64,000 bases of DNA from Vallitalea guaymasensis (lineage in GTDB: Bacteria; Bacillota; Clostridia; Lachnospirales; Vallitaleaceae), in the NCBI RefSeq assembly GCF_018141425.1, contig NZ_CP058561.1, positions 5,332,001 through 5,396,000 of the forward strand, written 5' to 3'. The notes below the pieces were generated by a model. The model worked only from the letters and a program-made list of their open reading frames with translations. It was not told the DNA's origin and searched no databases. Shown one piece after another: positions 18,712 to 29,331 of the stretch. The translations under genes and the position numbers were made by a program. Each line of letters opens with the position of its first letter. Position 1 is the stretch's first letter.

Positions 18712-19938
18712 ATGAGCGCATACGATGTGTTAATGGAAAGAGGGTTTATTGAACAAACAACCCATGAAAAAGAAATAAAAGAATTGTTAGAAAATGAGAA
18801 AGTCACATTTTATATAGGATTTGATCCAACTGCTGATAGTTTAACTGTAGGTCACTTTTTACCAGTAATGGCAATGGCTCATATGCAAAGAGCTGGACAT
18901 AGACCAATTATTCTTATTGGTGGTGGAACAACAATGGTTGGTGACCCAACTGGTAAATCTGATATGCGTAAAATGATGACTAAAGATCAAATCAATAGTA
19001 ATGCAGAAAGATTCAAAGAACAATTATCCAAGTTTATTGATTTTGAAGATGATAAAGCAATCATGGTCAATAATGCTGATTGGCTTCTTGATCTTAACTA
19101 TGTTGATTTCTTACGTGAAATCGGGGTTAATTTTTCAGTTAATAGAATGTTAACTGCTGAATGTTATAAATCCAGAATGGAAAAAGGACTTACTTTCTTG
19201 GAATTCAATTATATGTTAATGCAGTCTTATGACTTTTTGGCACTTAATAGAGAATATAACTGTTCCCTTCAATTAGGCGGTAACGACCAATGGTCTAATA
19301 TTCTAGGTGGTGTTGAGTTAATAAGACGTAAAGAGCAAAAACCTGCATTTGGAATGACTTTCAAACTTCTTACTACAAGTGAAGGTAAAAAAATGGGTAA
19401 AACTGAAAAAGGTGCAGTATGGTTGGATAAAGCAAAAACAACACCTTATGAGTTCTATCAATATTGGAGAAATGTAGAAGATGCAAAAGTTCAAGAATGT
19501 CTTAGCCTTCTGACATTTTTACCTATGGATGAAGTTAAACGTCTTGGTGCATTAAAAGACGCAGAAATAAATAAAGCAAAAGAAGTTCTTGCTTTTGAAA
19601 TCACTAAAATAGTACATGGTGAAGAGATTGCAAAACAAGCTATGGAAGCAGCAAAAGCATTATTTACTGGTGGCGCTAAGAGCGGTTCCATCCCTACTAC
19701 TGAAGTCATGAAAGATGAATTTGAAGGTGAAGGAATGGATATTATATCAGCCCTTATAAAAGCGAAACTTGTACCTACTCGTTCTGAAGGACGTCGTATG
19801 GTTCAACAAGGTGGCGTTAGGGTGAATGATATTAAAGTTGATGGTATAGATAGAATGATCACAGTGGATGATTTCAAAGAAGATGGAACCTTGTTAATTA
19901 AAAAAGGTAAAAAAGGTTTCCACCAATTTAAAATCTAA
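18712..19938 (+). CDS. tyrS: Tyrosyl-tRNA synthetase
   Basis: About 408 residues from the ATG at 18712, chosen because AGGAGG lies seven bases upstream and homologues start near [11 protein letters not shown]; an earlier in-frame ATG at 18682 has no site. The class I signature appears as TVGHFLP, the KMSKS loop as KMGKTEKG, and an S4-like RNA-binding domain closes the protein ([21 protein letters not shown]). No T-box leader is visible in the 220-base upstream region. Confidence 0.97.
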   Translation: MSAYDVLMERGFIEQTTHEKEIKELLENEKVTFYIGFDPTADSLTVGHFLPVMAMAHMQRAGHRPIILIGGGTTMVGDPTGKSDMRKMMTKDQINSNAERFKEQLSKFIDFEDDKAIMVNNADWLLDLNYVDFLREIGVNFSVNRMLTAECYKSRMEKGLTFLEFNYMLMQSYDFLALNREYNCSLQLGGNDQWSNILGGVELIRRKEQKPAFGMTFKLLTTSEGKKMGKTEKGAVWLDKAKTTPYEFYQYWRNVEDAKVQECLSLLTFLPMDEVKRLGALKDAEINKAKEVLAFEITKIVHGEEIAKQAMEAAKALFTGGAKSGSIPTTEVMKDEFEGEGMDIISALIKAKLVPTRSEGRRMVQQGGVRVNDIKVDGIDRMITVDDFKEDGTLLIKKGKKGFHQFKI

Positions 19939-20289
19939 TACTCTACTAAAAAACTAAAAGTTTAAGTAATTGTTCACACAAAATTCTTGACACTATCTTA
20001 ATAATATAGTAGATTTAGTATATAAACCTTAATATTTAGAATTATAAATTACTTCAATAGGTTATTTATAATTACAGATAAATAATATTATATCTAAGCG
20101 TGTTACTATGATTTATAGGCATTAGCTTTATATATTATGTACCCATGTTGTACATATATGTAATGCTAATGCTTTATTTATACACAAAATCAAAAATTGT
20201 TTTACTGCCAAAATTATACTCCACTTTTATTCTTATAATCATTTTGTAAAACAGTTTTTGTATATAAAATTATATGGAGGTATTATAAT
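19939..20289. other. Intergenic gap between tyrS and the hexosaminidase gene
   Basis: About 350 bases, AT-rich. It contains the hairpin at 20119-20172, listed separately. No ORF with a ribosome binding site and no RNA gene are seen. GGAGG at its end serves the hexosaminidase gene. Confidence 0.5.
20119..20172 (+). terminator. Long inverted repeat, possible terminator after tyrS
   Basis: GCATTAGC (20119-20126) pairs with GCTAATGC (20165-20172), and within it TATGTAC pairs with GTACATA; TTTATTTA follows. It lies 180 bases after tyrS and 120 before the hexosaminidase gene, so it may be a late terminator or a regulatory hairpin. Confidence 0.4.
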
Positions 20290-22590
20290 ATGAGATTTTC
20301 CAAAAAAATTTCCAGACGTTATACCTACTTATTATTAATTCTATTACTAGTTTTTTCTCTATTCAATTCACTACCAACATCAGCGAACAGCACCAATCCT
20401 CAACCTAATGTAATTCCTGCACTACGAGAATGGATTGGAAATACAGGTTTATTTACCCTTACCCCACAATCACGTATATGTATTGATCCAAATTATGAAA
20501 CAGAATTATTAACTAGAATGACCTCATTTAAAGATGAAATAAAGCTTATCAATAATGATTTAGATTTATCTATACTAACTTCTAATAATCCAACTGATTC
20601 GGACATATATATTACTCTAGATTGTCAGGACACAAATATTGGTACAGAAGGTTATCTTATGGATATAGACAATATATTGACCATAAAAGCTAATACAGCT
20701 GATGGTGCCTTCTACGGAACACGGTCTCTTCTTCAAATATTAGTGGCAGATAATACAAAAGATTCTATTCCTAAAGGTGATATTAGGGATTACCCTATGT
20801 ATGAAGAACGTGCTTTTATGATTGATGTATCCAGAAAATATTTTACAATGGATTTCCTAAGAGACTATGTAAAACTAATGTCATGGTTTAAGATGAATGA
20901 CTTTCATATTCACTGGACAGATGACTGGTATGATGGCTATTGGGCTTTTAGAATCGAAAGTACAACTTATCCTAATATAACAGCAACAGATGGCAGTTAT
21001 ACAAAGCAGGAAGTAATCGCTCTCCAGGATTTAGGAGATATATATGGTATAACCATAACTCCTGAATTTGATTCCCCATCCCATGCTAGACCCTATACTA
21101 AGATTCGCCCTGACCTAATTAATACAGCAAAAGGTGATCGTTATCTAGATCTTCATAATCCAGATACATATACCTTTATGCAATCCATATATGATGAATA
21201 TATCCCTCTATTTCGAGCACCAGATTTCCATATTGGATGTGATGAATATGATGGCGGCGGTGAAAAATATCGTCAGTACTATAATACTATGGCTGATTAT
21301 GTTCAGAATCTAGGTAAAAATGTACGTGTATGGACTGGATGGCATCACGAAAGTGGAACCACTGTACCTGACTCTGATATCATTATTGATGTTTGGGAAG
21401 GTGGTTTTGATGTAAATAATTATGTGAATAGAGGTAACAAATTAATTAATTCTTCTGGCGACTATCTATATATCGTACCTGATACCAGCTGGTTACCTGA
21501 TTTACCAGTTCTCTATGAGCAATGGGAGCCTCATATTTTTAATAGAGCAAAAACTAATAAGTTAACCCCTAACCATAAAAAACTTTTAGGTGCTAAACTT
21601 CATATTTGGTTAGATGGCAAGAGAAATATTGTGTCACAACAAGATTGTGACAAACTGATTCAACCTCCATTAAAGATTTTATCAGAAAAACTGTGGGGTG
21701 GTAAAAATTCTAATACTTATGAGGAGTTTGTAAATAGAACTCTTGAAGTTGGTAATGCGCCAGGTATCAATCTTACCCCTACTGAACAGTTACCTCCTAT
21801 TGACCCTAATAATCTAGCTTATAACAAACCTGTTACTGCATCTTCAACAGAAGATGGTACATATTTTACTCCTGAAAAAGCAGTAGACCGCTTTTCCTCT
21901 TCTCGTTGGTCCAGTAATCACAATGATAATGAATTTATATATGTAGATTTACTTGATACTTATAATATCAATAAAGTTAAACTGCACTGGGAAACTGCAT
22001 ATGGAAAGAAATATAAAATACAGGTATCTACTGATGCCATAAACTGGATAGATGTCTATAGCGAAGTTGATTCTGACGGAAATGAAGATATTATTGATTT
22101 CTCAGGAGTAGATGCACGTTATGTCAAGATGCAAGGTGTTGAGAGAAAAACCAATTGGGGATATTCTTTATATGATTTCTGTGTTTATGAAACTATAGAT
22201 CAACCTGTGAATCTAGCTGTAGACAAGCCATTTTTTGTATCAGGTGTAGAACCAGCAACTTCATTTAATGGATCTTTAGCTGTTGATGGAAACAAACTTA
22301 CAAGATGGGCTAGTGATTATGATGATAATTCATGGTGCTATGTTGATTTAGGTGAAATAACAGATATTAGTAAGGTACTTATACATTGGGAAAGTGCATT
22401 CGGTAAAAAATATAAAATACAAATTTCAGATGATGCAACTGACTGGATAGATATATATACTGAAAGTGACAGTGATGGTGGTCTAGATACTATACCTATC
22501 AATCAACAAGGAAGATATATCAAGATGCAAGGCATAGAACGAGCAACTAAGTGGGGTTATTCAATATGGGAATTTGAAGTTTATAATTAA
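20290..22590 (+). CDS. Secreted GH20 beta-N-acetylhexosaminidase with two CBM32 modules
   Basis: A 766-residue exported enzyme. The signal peptide is about residues 1-33. A GH20 N-terminal domain (about 40-155, TIKANTADGAFYGTRSLLQ) leads into the TIM barrel (about 165-500) with DVSRKYF, FHIHWTDD and the catalytic Asp-Glu pair in HIGCDEYDGG. Two F5/8-type-C (CBM32) galactose- or GlcNAc-binding modules follow, at about 515-645 and 650-766; they share KYKIQ-S-DA-WID and YVKMQG/YIKMQG motifs and look like a duplication. It would cleave GlcNAc or GalNAc from chitin oligomers or host-type glycans outside the cell. Monocistronic, with a strong terminator. Confidence 0.93.
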   Translation: MRFSKKISRRYTYLLLILLLVFSLFNSLPTSANSTNPQPNVIPALREWIGNTGLFTLTPQSRICIDPNYETELLTRMTSFKDEIKLINNDLDLSILTSNNPTDSDIYITLDCQDTNIGTEGYLMDIDNILTIKANTADGAFYGTRSLLQILVADNTKDSIPKGDIRDYPMYEERAFMIDVSRKYFTMDFLRDYVKLMSWFKMNDFHIHWTDDWYDGYWAFRIESTTYPNITATDGSYTKQEVIALQDLGDIYGITITPEFDSPSHARPYTKIRPDLINTAKGDRYLDLHNPDTYTFMQSIYDEYIPLFRAPDFHIGCDEYDGGGEKYRQYYNTMADYVQNLGKNVRVWTGWHHESGTTVPDSDIIIDVWEGGFDVNNYVNRGNKLINSSGDYLYIVPDTSWLPDLPVLYEQWEPHIFNRAKTNKLTPNHKKLLGAKLHIWLDGKRNIVSQQDCDKLIQPPLKILSEKLWGGKNSNTYEEFVNRTLEVGNAPGINLTPTEQLPPIDPNNLAYNKPVTASSTEDGTYFTPEKAVDRFSSSRWSSNHNDNEFIYVDLLDTYNINKVKLHWETAYGKKYKIQVSTDAINWIDVYSEVDSDGNEDIIDFSGVDARYVKMQGVERKTNWGYSLYDFCVYETIDQPVNLAVDKPFFVSGVEPATSFNGSLAVDGNKLTRWASDYDDNSWCYVDLGEITDISKVLIHWESAFGKKYKIQISDDATDWIDIYTESDSDGGLDTIPINQQGRYIKMQGIERATKWGYSIWEFEVYN

Positions 22591-22608
22591 ATTTATCTCT
22601 TATGTATT

Positions 22609-22650
22609 GAATTCATTTAGTCAAAATTAGACTAAATGAATTCTTTTTCT
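22609..22650 (+). terminator. Rho-independent terminator after the hexosaminidase gene
   Basis: A perfect 14-bp stem (22609-22622 and 22630-22643) with a 7-nt loop, followed by TTTTTCTTTCTTT. Confidence 0.93.
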
Positions 22651-22713
22651 TTCTTTATTTACTATAATCATTTATAATATTCTTATATTGCTAAAATTAG
22701 GAGTGTTTAACTA

Positions 22714-23472
22714 ATGAAAATCGTATTATTATGTTTTGCTGGGTTTATTGCAGCCTTTGTTGATTCTATTGCAGGAGGTGGTGGATTAATTAGTGTACCA
22801 GCATATTATATGGCAGGATTACCTTCCCATATAGTTCTTGGCACAAATAAATTCTCAGCTGCATGTGGTTCGTTGACAAGCTCAATAAAATACCTTAGAA
22901 GTGGACATGGTAACAAAAATCTGCTGAAATATGCTATTCCATTTACACTGGTTGGTGCATGTATAGGTGTCACTGTGGCTCTTCAAATCAATGAGCAGAC
23001 ACTAAGTAGTATCATACTTGTAATGGTACTAATCATAGGAGTTTATTCATTATTTTCTAAATCTCTAGGAATGAAAGAAAATCTAAAAAAAGTAACTAAA
23101 CTAAGAATTTTATTACTTATATTATTAGCTCTATGTCTTGGTTTTTATGATGGATTCTTTGGACCAGGTACAGGTTCTTTTTTAATGTTTGGATTGATAC
23201 AGCTCTTTGGTTTTGAGTTTACCAGAGCCTCGGCTAATGCTAGAGTAATGAATTTTGTAAGTAATATTACTTCATTATTTTTATTTGCGATAAATATGAA
23301 AATAAATTTCACCTATGGTATACCAGTAGCAATATTCAGTATCCTAGGTGCAAGATTAGGAACTTCTTTTGCTCTAAAAAAAGGTGCAAAAATCATAAAA
23401 CCTATCTTTATAACCATGTCTTTACTTCTATCACTAAAGTTATTGATTGTAGATGTTTTGCATTTAATATAA
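22714..23472 (+). CDS. TSUP-family (TauE/SafE) membrane transporter
   Basis: A 252-residue protein with about eight hydrophobic segments. It has the two family repeats, each beginning with a glycine-rich motif: DSIAGGGGLISVPA and LGTNKF in the first, GFYDGFFGPGTGSF in the second. Members export sulfite, sulfoacetate or similar small anions; the substrate here cannot be told. TAGGAG precedes the ATG. It is alone between two terminators. Confidence 0.92.
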   Translation: MKIVLLCFAGFIAAFVDSIAGGGGLISVPAYYMAGLPSHIVLGTNKFSAACGSLTSSIKYLRSGHGNKNLLKYAIPFTLVGACIGVTVALQINEQTLSSIILVMVLIIGVYSLFSKSLGMKENLKKVTKLRILLLILLALCLGFYDGFFGPGTGSFLMFGLIQLFGFEFTRASANARVMNFVSNITSLFLFAINMKINFTYGIPVAIFSILGARLGTSFALKKGAKIIKPIFITMSLLLSLKLLIVDVLHLI

Positions 23473-23516
23473 TATCTGTTTTTAATATTTGTTCAGGAAA
23501 TATTATAGAAAAATAA

Positions 23517-23545
23517 AGGGAATAAGACGATTAATCCTATTCCCT
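23517..23545. terminator. Terminator between TSUP gene and pepD
   Basis: AGGGAATA (23517-23524) pairs with TATTCCCT (23538-23545) between convergent genes. The minus-strand exit runs into TTTATTTTT. Confidence 0.6.
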
Positions 23546-23563
23546 ACTATTATTTATATTTTA

Positions 23564-25015
23564 CTATTTTATATTTTTTAGAGCATTTAATAAGAATTCC
23601 CAAGTCCTCTTTGTGGAAGAAATACTCAATCTCTCATCTGGTGTATGAACATCATACATATTAGGTCCAAGAGAAATCATATCAAGTCCTTCTATCTTTT
23701 CATCGAATACACCGCATTCAAGACCAGCATGAATTGCTTTGATTAATGGTTTTTTTCCATACATATCTTCATATGTTTTAGCGAATATATCTCTGACCTT
23801 AGATTCTTTTCTATATTCCCATTCTGGATATTCACCAGTTACTTTAAACTCAGAATGTCCATATTCTGCAAATAAACCTAATTGATATGCCATTACTTTT
23901 TTCAATGAGCCTACTGAACTTCTTACAGCTATAGTTAATTTAACAGAATCATCCTTAGTAACTACAACACCTAGGTTAAGAGAACTTTCAACTAGCCCCT
24001 CAATATCAGCGCTCATAGTCTGTATTCCATTTGGCAAGCATGTTAATAAGAAAATAAGATTGTTTAAAGTATCTTTAGCCATTACTTTAATTTCATCCAT
24101 ATTCTCTTTTGTTATAACTACAGTAAGTCCACTGTCACTTGTCTTAAACTCATTTTTGATATCTGAAGATATCTTATCAACTATATCATTGAATTTATCA
24201 AATTCTCCATCAGGAATAATTACATTAGCATATGCTTCACGTGGGATAGCATTATCTTTTGAACCTCCGAATATATCAACTACATGAATATCCATAGCAT
24301 CATTCAAATCATATAATATTCTACCTAGGATACGATTAGAATTAGCTCTGTTCTTATCGATATCACTACCTGAATGTCCACCTTTTAGACCTTTAACCAT
24401 AATTTTATAAGCAGTACCTTCTGCTTGTTCCCACTTGATAGGAACATTTATACAAGCTTTTAAACCTCCAGCACAGCTTACTAGAAATTCTCCTTCTTCT
24501 TCACTATCAAGGTTCACTAGTATCCTACCTGAAAAATTGGATGGATCAACTCCAATAGCTCCATTCATTCCAGCTTCTTCATTTGATGTAATAAATACTT
24601 CAATTGGAGGATGTTCAATTTCACTAGAGTCAAGAATTGCAAGACAATACGCTACTGCAATACCATTGTCAGCACCTAATGTTGTACCATTAGCACTGAT
24701 ATAGTCTCCATCAACTACTAATTCAATAGGATCTTTCAAAAAGTCATGTTCTACATCAAAATTCTTCTCACAAACCATATCCATATGTCCTTGGAGAATT
24801 ACAGTAGGACTTGATTCATAACCTTTTGTTCCAGGTTTTTTAATAATAACGTTTAGTTCTTCATCTTGAATTACTTCAAGATTTCTTTCTTTAGCAAAAC
24901 TCAAAAGATAATCACTAATCTCTTTTTCATTTCCTGATCCTCTAGGGATATTATTTATCTTCTCAAAATACTCTAATACACTTTTAGGTTCTAGACCTTC
25001 TATTATTTTACTCAT
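23564..25015 (-). CDS. pepD: Aminoacyl-histidine dipeptidase (PepD, M20C)
   Basis: About 483 residues. It has M20 metal-site motifs: QGHMDMVCEK (His and Asp), TLGADNGIAVAY (bridging Asp), TSNEEAGMNGA (catalytic and metal Glu), and a final HTPDERLSI. PepD hydrolyses Xaa-His dipeptides such as carnosine, using zinc, in the cytoplasm. The ATG at 25015 has GGAAGG eight bases upstream; a GTG at 25024 is the alternative. It is downstream of the UPF0210 gene on the same strand. Confidence 0.93.
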   Translation of the reverse strand: MSKIIEGLEPKSVLEYFEKINNIPRGSGNEKEISDYLLSFAKERNLEVIQDEELNVIIKKPGTKGYESSPTVILQGHMDMVCEKNFDVEHDFLKDPIELVVDGDYISANGTTLGADNGIAVAYCLAILDSSEIEHPPIEVFITSNEEAGMNGAIGVDPSNFSGRILVNLDSEEEGEFLVSCAGGLKACINVPIKWEQAEGTAYKIMVKGLKGGHSGSDIDKNRANSNRILGRILYDLNDAMDIHVVDIFGGSKDNAIPREAYANVIIPDGEFDKFNDIVDKISSDIKNEFKTSDSGLTVVITKENMDEIKVMAKDTLNNLIFLLTCLPNGIQTMSADIEGLVESSLNLGVVVTKDDSVKLTIAVRSSVGSLKKVMAYQLGLFAEYGHSEFKVTGEYPEWEYRKESKVRDIFAKTYEDMYGKKPLIKAIHAGLECGVFDEKIEGLDMISLGPNMYDVHTPDERLSISSTKRTWEFLLNALKNIK

Positions 25016-25069
25016 CCTTTTCACCTTCCCAATCTAATTTAGCTCATAGAGAAGTTTACCATTAATAGT

Positions 25070-26428
25070 TTAATTCTTAAAACTATGGATTGGAGCTGGT
25101 ATTCTACCGCCTCTATTAATAAGTCTATCACAACCAAATTCATTTACTGGCATTAATGGCGCATAACCTAGTAAACCACCAAATTCAGCTTGGTCGCCAA
25201 CATCTTTTCCTATAACTGGTATAACTCTAACAGCAGTAGTCTTTTGATTAATCATACCAATAGCCATTTCATCTGCAATTATTCCTGAAATTGTAGATTC
25301 TTTGGTTTTTCCTGGTATAGCTATCATATCTAGACCAACTGAACAAACACATGTCATAGCTTCAAGCTTCTCTATTGTTAAAGCTCCTTTGTTAACTGCA
25401 TTTATCATACCTTGGTCTTCACTAACTGGTATAAAAGCACCACTTAGTCCACCAACATATGAAGATGCCATAACCCCGCCTTTTTTAACTTGGTCATTCA
25501 ATAATGCAAGGGCTGCTGTAGTCCCAGGTGCACCTACATAATCTACACCAATTTCTTGTAAAATATCTGCAATACTATCACCGATAGCAGGTGTTGGTGC
25601 TAGTGATAAGTCTATTATACCAAATGGAACATCTAAAGCTTTAGATGCTTCTTTAGCAACTAATTGTCCAACTCTAGTAATCTTGAAAGCAGTCTTCTTG
25701 ATAGTCTCGCATAGTTCTTCAAAATCCTTACCTCTACAAGTTTCCAAAGCCTTTTTGACAACACCAGGTCCACTTACACCAACATTAATAATAGCATCAG
25801 CTTCACTTACACCGTGAAAAGCACCAGCCATAAATGGATTATCATCAGGCGCATTACAAAAGACAACAAATTTTGCGCATCCTATTGAATCACTATCCTT
25901 AGTTAAAACTGCTGTTTCTTTTATAGTACTTCCAAGTAATTTAACTGCATCCATGTTAATTCCAGTTTTTGTAGATCCTACATTAACTGAACTACAAACT
26001 CTTTCTGTAGTAGCAAGAGCTTCTGGAATAGATTTAATTAATTTTTTATCACTTTCTGTCATACCTTTACTAACTATAGCTGAAAAACCACCTATAAAAT
26101 TGACACCAACTTCTTTTGCAGCTTTATCCAATGTTTTAGCAATAGATACATAAGAATCAGTCTTAGTACTTGATGCAGCAATTGCTATAGGTGTTATTGA
26201 GATTCTTTTATTTACTATAGGAACACCATATTTTTTCTCAATATCTTCTCCAACTTTAACAAGGTCTTTAGCCTTAGTTGTAATTTTATTATAAATATTT
26301 TCATTAAATCTATCAATATCAGAATCGGCACAATCCATAAGATTAATACCCATTGTAATAGTCCTGACATCTAAATTTTCTTTTAATATCATTGTATTCG
26401 TTTCTAGTACTTCTAATGAATTAATCAT
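25070..26428 (-). CDS. UPF0210 / PFL-family protein (DUF711)
   Basis: A 452-residue protein that matches the UPF0210 family over its full length ([68 protein letters not shown]). The fold is related to pyruvate formate-lyase by sequence models, but no glycyl-radical motif is visible and no activity is established. It is found next to the UPF0237 ACT protein in most Firmicutes, as here, which suggests amino-acid-sensing control. Confidence 0.93.
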   Translation of the reverse strand: MINSLEVLETNTMILKENLDVRTITMGINLMDCADSDIDRFNENIYNKITTKAKDLVKVGEDIEKKYGVPIVNKRISITPIAIAASSTKTDSYVSIAKTLDKAAKEVGVNFIGGFSAIVSKGMTESDKKLIKSIPEALATTERVCSSVNVGSTKTGINMDAVKLLGSTIKETAVLTKDSDSIGCAKFVVFCNAPDDNPFMAGAFHGVSEADAIINVGVSGPGVVKKALETCRGKDFEELCETIKKTAFKITRVGQLVAKEASKALDVPFGIIDLSLAPTPAIGDSIADILQEIGVDYVGAPGTTAALALLNDQVKKGGVMASSYVGGLSGAFIPVSEDQGMINAVNKGALTIEKLEAMTCVCSVGLDMIAIPGKTKESTISGIIADEMAIGMINQKTTAVRVIPVIGKDVGDQAEFGGLLGYAPLMPVNEFGCDRLINRGGRIPAPIHSFKN

Positions 26429-26464
26429 GTAAAATTCTCAATCCTCTCAGGTAGTATTTAATAG

Positions 26465-26737
26465 TTATAATCTATGCATCTTATTAAAGATCTCTTCATG
26501 TTGAAGTTTTATAGTTACACCTATCTTATTTCCTAGTTTATCCAATTCATCTACAACTTCTCCAAAAGGTTTTGTTATATCATTGACATCAACTATCATC
26601 ATCATGTTAAAAAAACCTTGTACAATTGTTTGAGAAATATCAAGAATATTGATATTATCTTTTGCAAGATAGCTACAAACCTCCGATATAATTCCTACTC
26701 TATCTTTACCTACTACTGTAATAATTCCTCTTTTCAT
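26465..26737 (-). CDS. UPF0237 ACT-domain protein
   Basis: A 90-residue single ACT domain (ITVVGKDRVGIISEVCSYLAKDNINILDISQT). ACT domains bind amino acids and regulate partner proteins. The partner is presumably the UPF0210 protein encoded 36 bases downstream. AGGAG precedes the ATG. Confidence 0.95.
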   Translation of the reverse strand: MKRGIITVVGKDRVGIISEVCSYLAKDNINILDISQTIVQGFFNMMMIVDVNDITKPFGEVVDELDKLGNKIGVTIKLQHEEIFNKMHRL

Positions 26738-26760
26738 AACTTAAATTACTCCTTTCTGTC

Positions 26761-27561
26761 TTATACTACAACTAGTTCTGAATGACTGCTTCTTGAAGCT
26801 ACCGATAAATTAAATTTATCACAATCTACATGTGAACAATTAGCTAATACTGTTTTAACTGATTCATAGGCTAACTCAGGAAAGTTATTCTCCAAACTAA
26901 GATGGCCCAAAATCACATGTGATAATGTTTCATTATATAATGTAGATATTAATTCTCCAGATGTTTCATTAGATAAATGCCCTACATCACTCATAATCCT
27001 TTTTTTAAGGAAATAAGGATATTTTCCAACTTCTAAAAGTTTTACATCATGGTTTGCCTCAATAAATAATACATTGGAACCATTCAAATTATCTATTATG
27101 TACTCATCATAACATCCTAAATCTGTTGCAACACTTATCTTTTTATCTTCGCTCTTAAATGTATAGCATACTGGATCAATGGCATCATGAAATGAATTAA
27201 AAGGATGAATAGTCATATCCTTTATCATGAAATCCTCATTGGGAAAAATTTCAACATGCAAACCTTCTGGAATTTTTCCTAAAGAACTATAGTTAAGTGT
27301 AGCGTCCCATGTTTTCTTAGTGGCATAAATAGGCATTTTGTACTTTCTAGCGTATACACCAATACCTTTTATATGGTCAGAATGCTCATGAGTAATTAAT
27401 ATACCATCTATAGTATGTGGATCTACGCCTATTGCATTCAAACCAATTTCTACTTTCTTTTTACTGATGCCAGAATCAACTAACAGATTTACATTATCTG
27501 TTCCAACATATATACAATTGCCACTGCTGCCACTGGCAATACTACATATTTTAAGTGCCAT
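26761..27561 (-). CDS. walJ: WalJ/YycJ-like MBL-fold exonuclease
   Basis: A 266-residue metallo-beta-lactamase-fold protein: SIASGSSGNCIYV opening, THEHSDHIKGI metal motif, ATDLGCYDEY, EANHDVKLL and HLSLENNFPELA. YycJ/WalJ of the WalRK locus is a 5'-3' exonuclease linked to mismatch repair. No walRK genes are in this window, so assignment is by sequence signature alone. TAGGAG precedes the ATG. Confidence 0.85.
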   Translation of the reverse strand: MALKICSIASGSSGNCIYVGTDNVNLLVDSGISKKKVEIGLNAIGVDPHTIDGILITHEHSDHIKGIGVYARKYKMPIYATKKTWDATLNYSSLGKIPEGLHVEIFPNEDFMIKDMTIHPFNSFHDAIDPVCYTFKSEDKKISVATDLGCYDEYIIDNLNGSNVLFIEANHDVKLLEVGKYPYFLKKRIMSDVGHLSNETSGELISTLYNETLSHVILGHLSLENNFPELAYESVKTVLANCSHVDCDKFNLSVASRSSHSELVVV

Positions 27562-27658
27562 TTGAAATCTCCTATCTCTATATTATCTTCATTCTTAAAT
27601 ACTATAAGAAAAGATTAGTAGGCTTAAACCATATAAAGTTTATAGCTTATATTATACA

Positions 27659-29320
27659 TTATAAATTAATATTATCAATAGTTATTCTTCCTCTTCCATT
27701 CGCTTTTGAGATGTACATTGCATTGTCAGCTCTTTTCAATAAATCTTTCGGATTCTTACAAACTTTTGGATAAGAAGAAATACCGGTACTGATATTTATA
27801 TTAATCAATTTATCATCATGGGATATTTTCTGATTAATAATACTGTTATGGATTTCTTCCATTATTTTGTATGCTTCATCCAACGTTTTATTAGGAAATA
27901 TTATAACAAACTCTTCTCCACCATAACGCCCAACGATACTACCATTTCTATTGGCATATTTTTCTGAAATGTCTGCAATGATTTTTAATACTTGGTCGCC
28001 GAATATATGTCCATATGTATCATTGACCTTTTTGAATTTATCAATATCAAAAAGTGCCAGTGACAAAACTTTTTGATTGATACGGGCATCTTCATAAAGC
28101 TCATGGAAAATTTTTTGTAAGTAGTTCCTGTTGTATACACAAGTCAAACCATCTCTCTTAGCCATTTCTTCCATTTTAGTATATAGATTAGCGTTATTTA
28201 TAGCAATATTAATCTGATTTGCTATACCTTGAAAAAATTGAATGCTATTTTCATTTATCATTTGAGTCGATGTATGTTCAGCAATTAATAATCCATATGT
28301 ATTTTTGTCATTAAGTATTGGTATTATAACAATAGAACCAACATCTCTCTCAGATGTAAAATCGTACTTTCCTTTAATGACCTCATTATCAATATAAGGG
28401 TCACGAATACTAAAGTATTTATCTAATTTACCCGATTTCATATTGTCTATAAAAGATTTTAGATAGTCTTTCCCATGTGTAGATTTAACTTTGTAATGAT
28501 ATGCATTAAGGTTAACATCATAAATAACTAATGAGCATGTATCTACACCTATAGCACCAAGTATTGAATCAGTAACCAATTCCATCAATTCATCAATATC
28601 CAAAACAGAACTTATGTAACTAAGTAATTCATTCTGGATATACATTTCTGCAGTAAATCTATTCAATCTTTCATTAGCTTCTTCCAATTCCATCTTCTGC
28701 TTAACTAGCTGGTCATGAACTAATTGAATTTGTTGTCCTGATACAACTAATTCCTCATTTTTATTTTTAGCCCTTAACCAAAGCTTTTTTTGGATATTTA
28801 CTTGATTCTTCAAGTCTTCGGTAGACCCGTAAAAAATTATGTATACCCCTATTATTACTATTATAATTTGTAACATGAATAGTAGTGGTACGAAGTTTAA
28901 ATATCCTGTGATTCCACGATATATACTGGTAATCGCTAAAGGTAGTATAACCAAAACATATGTATGATATCTTATAAGTTTACTCTTGAACCCTAGGATG
29001 GTGATAACCTCAACACATAACATAATATACATGATGCAAGCTGAATTAGAAAGGAATCTGTTTCTTTCTAAAACAACAAAAGAAGTTATAATTAATTGAA
29101 CAAGTTTGGTAAAATAAAACACACGAATATTTTTCAAATAGTCTAACCGGTGAAAAATAATATTAATGATATATATTACTATAACCATTGTCAATCCATA
29201 TATAATATATCTATCGCATTTATATAGTATCTTGGATACTAAAAAATATATTATTATCATTGACGTTATTATAGTATATATATAAATAAATTTCTTTTCA
29301 TATTTTAGTGTTCGTTCCAA
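27659..29320 (-). CDS. Membrane GAF-GGDEF diguanylate cyclase
   Basis: A 553-residue protein with six or so membrane segments (about residues 12-170), a coiled-coil linker (about 175-220), a GAF domain (about 230-380) and a GGDEF domain (about 390-553) with an intact RYGGEEF active site. It should make cyclic di-GMP. The position of the usual RxxD inhibitory site reads RNGS, so product inhibition is probably absent. The start appears to be TTG at 29320 with GAGGGGA upstream. The FtsA-like gene ends 11 bases before it on the same strand. Confidence 0.9.
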   Translation of the reverse strand: MERTLKYEKKFIYIYTIITSMIIIYFLVSKILYKCDRYIIYGLTMVIVIYIINIIFHRLDYLKNIRVFYFTKLVQLIITSFVVLERNRFLSNSACIMYIMLCVEVITILGFKSKLIRYHTYVLVILPLAITSIYRGITGYLNFVPLLFMLQIIIVIIGVYIIFYGSTEDLKNQVNIQKKLWLRAKNKNEELVVSGQQIQLVHDQLVKQKMELEEANERLNRFTAEMYIQNELLSYISSVLDIDELMELVTDSILGAIGVDTCSLVIYDVNLNAYHYKVKSTHGKDYLKSFIDNMKSGKLDKYFSIRDPYIDNEVIKGKYDFTSERDVGSIVIIPILNDKNTYGLLIAEHTSTQMINENSIQFFQGIANQINIAINNANLYTKMEEMAKRDGLTCVYNRNYLQKIFHELYEDARINQKVLSLALFDIDKFKKVNDTYGHIFGDQVLKIIADISEKYANRNGSIVGRYGGEEFVIIFPNKTLDEAYKIMEEIHNSIINQKISHDDKLININISTGISSYPKVCKNPKDLLKRADNAMYISKANGRGRITIDNINL

Positions 29321-29331
29321 GGCCTATCCCC

